Shown: piece by piece, positions 6,340-8,848 of the stretch
How the letters are laid out: each line of letters begins with the position of its first letter
Numbering within the stretch: the stretch's first letter is position 1
Origin: Actinomycetes bacterium
GTDB lineage: Bacteria; Actinomycetota; Thermoleophilia; Gaiellales; Gaiellaceae
DNA length: 8,848 nucleotides
Assembly: GCA_030624785.1 (NCBI GenBank)
Contig: JAUXJK010000060.1
Location: forward strand, 1-8,848
Direction of reading: 5' to 3'
Made by a program: the position numbers and the translations under genes
The notes under the pieces: model-generated
Database searches by the model: none
Told to the model about the DNA's origin: nothing
The model's input: only the letters and a program-made list of their open reading frames with translations

Positions 6340-7282
6340 CGATCGGCTTCCAGGCCTCTTCGCGTCCGGGCAGATCAAAGCCAAAGGTGTCCGGATTCGT
6401 CTCGAGAGCTTCGGCTAGCTCCAGGGCTATTCGCTGTACCTCGACCGTGAGCGGGAAGATCGAGAGATGCTCCCCCAACGCCGCCCGTTGGATCCGATAG
6501 ACGGCAACTCCACACGCCTCTGCAGCATTCGCCACGGCGCTGACCCGCTCCGTGCCCGGGCCACCCCCATCGAGCGCAACAAGACCGTCTCGATCACCCA
6601 GCGCAACCGAGGGCCCATGGTAAAGCTGTTCCACGGAGAAACCCTCGGTAGCGACGTAGGCGGTCTCACGAAGCTTCAGCGCGCCCTCGGATGCAGTCCA
6701 CTGATTGGGTCCCGCGCCCGCGAACTCGAGCAGGCGTGCCGGGGCCTCGACTCCAGAGCCATCCTGCTCGAGCACGGCCTCCACTGCATCGGGCACCGCC
6801 GACAGGTCGCCAAGCTCAGCCCCCAGCGCGGCCGCAATCTGAGCGAGACGCATCAGTGCTCCGAGGTGGCTTGCAGTAAACGCCGCGCTCTTCTCTTGAG
6901 CCACGGTCTGCAGATCGGCACCGGGTGATCCGATACCCGACACGACGCGTACATCGATGCCTCGCTCCTTCCAGTCGGCTAGCGCCGCCGACGTATATCG
7001 CTTGGTGTTTCGATGGCTCAGCAGAAGCACCGCATCGTCATCCGCGATGTGATCGGGCCACAAGGCGACGTCCATGCCCTGATGCGCAATGGCGTCAACA
7101 CCAGCCGCGCGCAGGAGCCAGACGCCATGGTTGGCTGCGTGCCAGCTTGTCCCGGTACCTACGAGCGCAATCCGACGTCCTTCGAGAACGGCGGCGACAC
7201 TCTCGACTACCGCTTCATCTTCGAGCAACCCCTGCAAGTCTGCGGGTTGCCGCCACATTGTTTCCCTCATTCGAGAAGTCAT
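6332..7282 (-). CDS. SIS-domain sugar-phosphate isomerase/deglycase, GlmS isomerase-like
   Basis: 316 residues resembling the double-SIS isomerase half of glucosamine-6-phosphate synthase, without the N-terminal glutaminase domain; the relatives FrlB and AgaS are built the same way. MRETMWRQP (5-13) recalls the linker that opens that half. SIS domain 1 has GTGTSWHAA (42-50). The next loop is LSHRNTKRYT (88-97) where GlmS has S-x-S-G-E-T, so the sugar-phosphate loop is altered. EKSAAFTAS (130-138) follows the GlmS STKAFT strand. SIS domain 2 keeps EGALKLRE (199-206, matching GlmS Glu481, Lys485 and Glu488) and LYHGP with His222 (GlmS His504). A C-terminal lysine (Lys312) may stand in for Lys603. 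It is probably an aldose/ketose isomerase or deaminase acting on an amino or glycated sugar; the substrate is unknown. ATG start, with TGAGG four bases upstream overlapping the stop of the preceding gene. Last gene of the minus operon. Confidence 0.85.
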   Translation of the reverse strand: MTSRMRETMWRQPADLQGLLEDEAVVESVAAVLEGRRIALVGTGTSWHAANHGVWLLRAAGVDAIAHQGMDVALWPDHIADDDAVLLLSHRNTKRYTSAALADWKERGIDVRVVSGIGSPGADLQTVAQEKSAAFTASHLGALMRLAQIAAALGAELGDLSAVPDAVEAVLEQDGSGVEAPARLLEFAGAGPNQWTASEGALKLRETAYVATEGFSVEQLYHGPSVALGDRDGLVALDGGGPGTERVSAVANAAEACGVAVYRIQRAALGEHLSIFPLTVEVQRIALELAEALETNPDTFGFDLPGREEAWKPIGL

Positions 7283-7288
7283 CGCGCC

Positions 7289-7768
7289 TCAGCTCATGAA
7301 CGGAGTTTTCGCCCAGCCATCCTCATAGGGCGACATGATCTGTAGATCGATCTCGAGAGCTGAAATACGCCACCCTTCGGGCTCGAGTCGATACACGTCG
7401 CTATAGAGACCTGCTACCCAGCCCGCCTGAGGATCGCCCTCCGACGCGCCGGTGAAGGCCATCCAGATGTACCAGGTTCCGGTGGCGGTCGTACCGTCAT
7501 CGCCAATCTCAATCTCTGGTGCGATCATGTAGTGAAGAGCCCACACGATCTGGCTCGAGACGCCGGCGAAGAACTCGCAGACCGCGTCCTGCCCGACGTG
7601 TTTTCCGAAGACATCTCCCCCGTCCCACACGGCATCTTTCGTAAAGATCGTGCGCATGGTCTCGGGGTTGTAGGCATCGTCGCAGGCCTGCGCGTAGCGC
7701 GACTTGAGTTTCTTGATTTCTTCGACGGCTTCGAGCCGAGCAATCCGCTTTTCAAGGTCCGCGCTCAT
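7289..7768 (-). CDS. SnoaL-like / NTF2-family protein
   Basis: 159-residue NTF2-like alpha+beta-barrel protein (SnoaL_4 type). These act as small dehydratases, isomerases, cyclases or ring-hydroxylating subunits. The N-terminal helix pattern LEAVEEIKKLKSRYAQACDD (12-31) and TKDAVWDGG (43-51) are typical, followed by WALHYMIAPEIEI (76-88) and two strands containing GTWYIWMAF and GLYSDVYRLE. Tyr25 and Asp30 are five residues apart and His79 lies 54 residues after the Tyr. As I recall, the bile-acid 7-alpha-dehydratase BaiE uses Tyr30, Asp35 and His83 with nearly the same spacing, so a polar pocket for general acid-base dehydration is plausible; this comparison is from memory. ATG start with a good AAAGGA six bases upstream. 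Six bases separate its stop from the SIS gene, and 36 bases separate it from the SDR gene before it. The substrate is unknown. Confidence 0.85.
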   Translation of the reverse strand: MSADLEKRIARLEAVEEIKKLKSRYAQACDDAYNPETMRTIFTKDAVWDGGDVFGKHVGQDAVCEFFAGVSSQIVWALHYMIAPEIEIGDDGTTATGTWYIWMAFTGASEGDPQAGWVAGLYSDVYRLEPEGWRISALEIDLQIMSPYEDGWAKTPFMS

Positions 7769-7774
7769 GATCGT

Positions 7775-7780
7775 TCCTTT
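7775..7780 (-). promoter_or_regulatory. Shine-Dalgarno of the SnoaL-like gene
   Basis: On the minus strand AAAGGA lies six bases before the ATG at 7766-7768, in the 36-base gap after the SDR gene. It is the clearest ribosome binding site of the minus operon and allows independent initiation here. Confidence 0.6.
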
Positions 7781-7804
7781 CGTTCGAGTTGCGCCGTTCC
7801 GCCA

Positions 7805-8560
7805 CTACCAGGCGGTCCAGCCACCGTCAACAAGCAGCGATGATCCGTGGACAAACGACGCAGCATCTGACGCCAGGAACACCGCGGCCTCTGCGATCTC
7901 CTCCGGCTCGCCGAATCGCCCAGCTGGAGTCAGATCGTTGACGCCGTCTTCATAGCCGGGCTCCGCCCGGAACGGCTCGTTCATTGCCGTCCGAATATTC
8001 CCCGGCGCGAGCGCGTTGACTCGGATACCAAGCGGAGCAAGCTCAGTGCAAAGCGCCTTCGTCATCAGTTCGACGGCACCCTTGGTGCCGCAATATGCGA
8101 CCGAGTTGCGAAACGCAACATGCCCCGCAATCGAGCCAATGAACACGAGCGAGGCGCCCTCGCTTAGATGTGGGACCGCAGCCTGCGCCAACAGGAATCC
8201 TGCCCTCACGTTGAGCGCGAACTGTCGATCAAAAGATTCGAGCGATGTCTCAAGGAAAGGCTGCGGCTCAAACAGACCGGCCGAGTGGACGACGACGTCA
8301 AGCTGGCCGAATGCCTCGATCGCTTCCTTCACGAGACGGGCCGGCTCCTCATCCGCCGCGAGATCATGGGCGAGGATATGCGCAGCACCGCCGTCCGACT
8401 CGATGCGTTTAGCGACGTCGGTAAGCCTCGTTTCCTCACGCCCGGACAGGCCGAGCTTCGCACCCTCGCGTGCGAACGCTTGCGCGATCGCAGCACCGAT
8501 ACCCGAGCTCGCCCCTGTGACGATGGCGACCTTGTCGAGTAGTCGTTGCGAATCGTTCAA
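7805..8560 (-). CDS. SDR family oxidoreductase, second copy in window
   Basis: Classical SDR of 251 residues, NAD(P)-dependent. Motifs: TGASSGIG (15-22), Asp66, HSAG (92-95) in place of the usual NNAG, Asn117, Ser143, catalytic Tyr156 and Lys160 in YCGTK, and the C-terminal GSSLLVDGG. Arg41 after strand beta-2 suggests NADP(H), but this is a weak guide. The start is TTG at 8558-8560 with an AGG about seven bases upstream. The in-frame TAG of the preceding gene (8576-8578) excludes an earlier start. An internal start is unlikely because the first strand KVAIVTGA begins at residue 10. It lies 15 bases after the hydantoinase-B-like gene, so it is almost surely co-transcribed with it and may oxidise an alcohol to a ketone feeding that enzyme, or reduce a product of it. 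Apart from SDR-wide motifs it is clearly diverged from the SDR at 1218-1973; not a recent duplicate. Confidence 0.94.
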   Translation of the reverse strand: MNDSQRLLDKVAIVTGASSGIGAAIAQAFAREGAKLGLSGREETRLTDVAKRIESDGGAAHILAHDLAADEEPARLVKEAIEAFGQLDVVVHSAGLFEPQPFLETSLESFDRQFALNVRAGFLLAQAAVPHLSEGASLVFIGSIAGHVAFRNSVAYCGTKGAVELMTKALCTELAPLGIRVNALAPGNIRTAMNEPFRAEPGYEDGVNDLTPAGRFGEPEEIAEAAVFLASDAASFVHGSSLLVDGGWTAW

Positions 8561-8575
8561 CGCACGACCTGTGGG

Positions 8576-8848
8576 CTACCAATAAGCTACCGCGCGTCTG
8601 GCGATCATGGCGCGGTAGGTGTCGGTCGTGTTCGGAAACAGCTCGCCCGTGCCCCAGTCGAGAATCACCCCGTAGTGCCGGACGAGATCGAGCACATCCA
8701 GATCGCCAGAGCGATAGCGTGCGGCTACCGATTCTGGATCTTCCTCCAGCCACAAGACCCGTTCTGAGCGGATCCTCGCTCGCTCACGCGTCGTCGCCTC
8801 GAGGTCAAGTGCGTACTCGGCTAGATCAGCATCGACGAGCGTCACAAC
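8576..8848 (-). CDS. C-terminal 90 residues of a hydantoinase B/oxoprolinase-like protein (5' end outside window)
   Basis: The frame is open from the window edge, so the apparent GTG at 8843-8845 is probably internal. The pattern is: a segment beginning DLEATTRERAR, then EEDPESVAARYRSGDLD, then LVRHYGVILDWGTGEL, and a final TTDTYRAMIARRAVAYW. A charged DPE-x-V segment, a short helix, HYGV and a TGEL/TGEV turn recall the C-terminus of HyuB-type proteins, the family of N-methylhydantoinase B, 5-oxoprolinase and the large subunits of acetone and acetophenone carboxylases. Members hydrolyse cyclic amides or carboxylate ketones with ATP, usually with a HyuA partner. This call is from remembered pattern on a fragment; no catalytic residue lies in the visible part, so amidase and carboxylase roles cannot be separated. 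First visible gene of the minus operon. Confidence 0.55.
   Translation of the reverse strand, partial: VVTLVDADLAEYALDLEATTRERARIRSERVLWLEEDPESVAARYRSGDLDVLDLVRHYGVILDWGTGELFPNTTDTYRAMIARRAVAYW

Noticed and set aside
8016..8585. 189-codon plus-strand open frame opposite the second SDR
   Set aside because: Antisense shadow, Ser/Arg/Ala-rich, covering conserved SDR motifs on the other strand.
1..8848. CRISPR arrays, tRNA/rRNA genes, insertion sequences, direct repeats, phage or defence genes
   Set aside because: No regularly spaced repeats, transposase motifs, terminal inverted repeats or RNA-gene signatures were seen on reading both strands; almost all sequence is accounted for by the listed coding regions.

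Overview
The window is GC-rich, densely coded bacterial DNA. Third codon positions lean strongly to G/C, and at least five of the nine visible start codons are GTG or TTG. Gene content is ordinary for a free-living high-GC bacterium: acyl-CoA dehydrogenase, short-chain dehydrogenases, a SnoaL-like protein, a hydantoinase-B-like protein and biotin synthesis. An actinobacterium is the most likely source, but nothing here fixes a genus. I see no rRNA, tRNA, CRISPR array, insertion sequence or phage gene, and no gene-free stretch longer than about 40 bases.

Layout. (1) Bases 1-1221, plus strand: the 3' part of an acyl-CoA dehydrogenase gene, then a small gene for a polybasic protein with two membrane segments. 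(2) 1218-1973, minus strand: a FabG-like SDR. Its stop codon interlocks with that of the small gene, and its start lies only 30 bases from bioA. (3) 2004-6320, plus strand: a compact biotin operon bioA-bioB-bioD-bioF with junctions of -4, +2 and -4 bases. It encodes all four late steps from pimeloyl thioester to biotin. (4) 6332-8848, minus strand, meeting bioF tail to tail: in transcription order, the C-terminal end of a hydantoinase B/oxoprolinase-like protein, a second SDR, a SnoaL/NTF2-like protein and a GlmS-like sugar-isomerase (SIS) protein. Gaps are 15, 36 and 6 bases, so this is very probably one operon.

How the genes work together. In the biotin operon BioF makes KAPA (8-amino-7-oxononanoate), BioA aminates it to DAPA, BioD closes the ureido ring to dethiobiotin and BioB inserts sulfur. 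No gene for pimeloyl-ACP/CoA synthesis (bioC, bioH, bioW, bioI, bioZ) is visible. The BioA sequence resembles the Bacillus subtilis type, which uses lysine as amino donor, more than the SAM-using E. coli type.

The minus-strand operon is the least explained part. A ketone-carboxylase/hydantoinase-like subunit followed by an alcohol-dehydrogenase-type SDR and a small alpha+beta-barrel protein suggests a catabolic module. The GlmS-like isomerase with no glutaminase domain does not fit any pathway I can name. It is the best candidate for something undescribed, but most of its first gene lies outside the window. I do not see clear evidence of a wholly new system.
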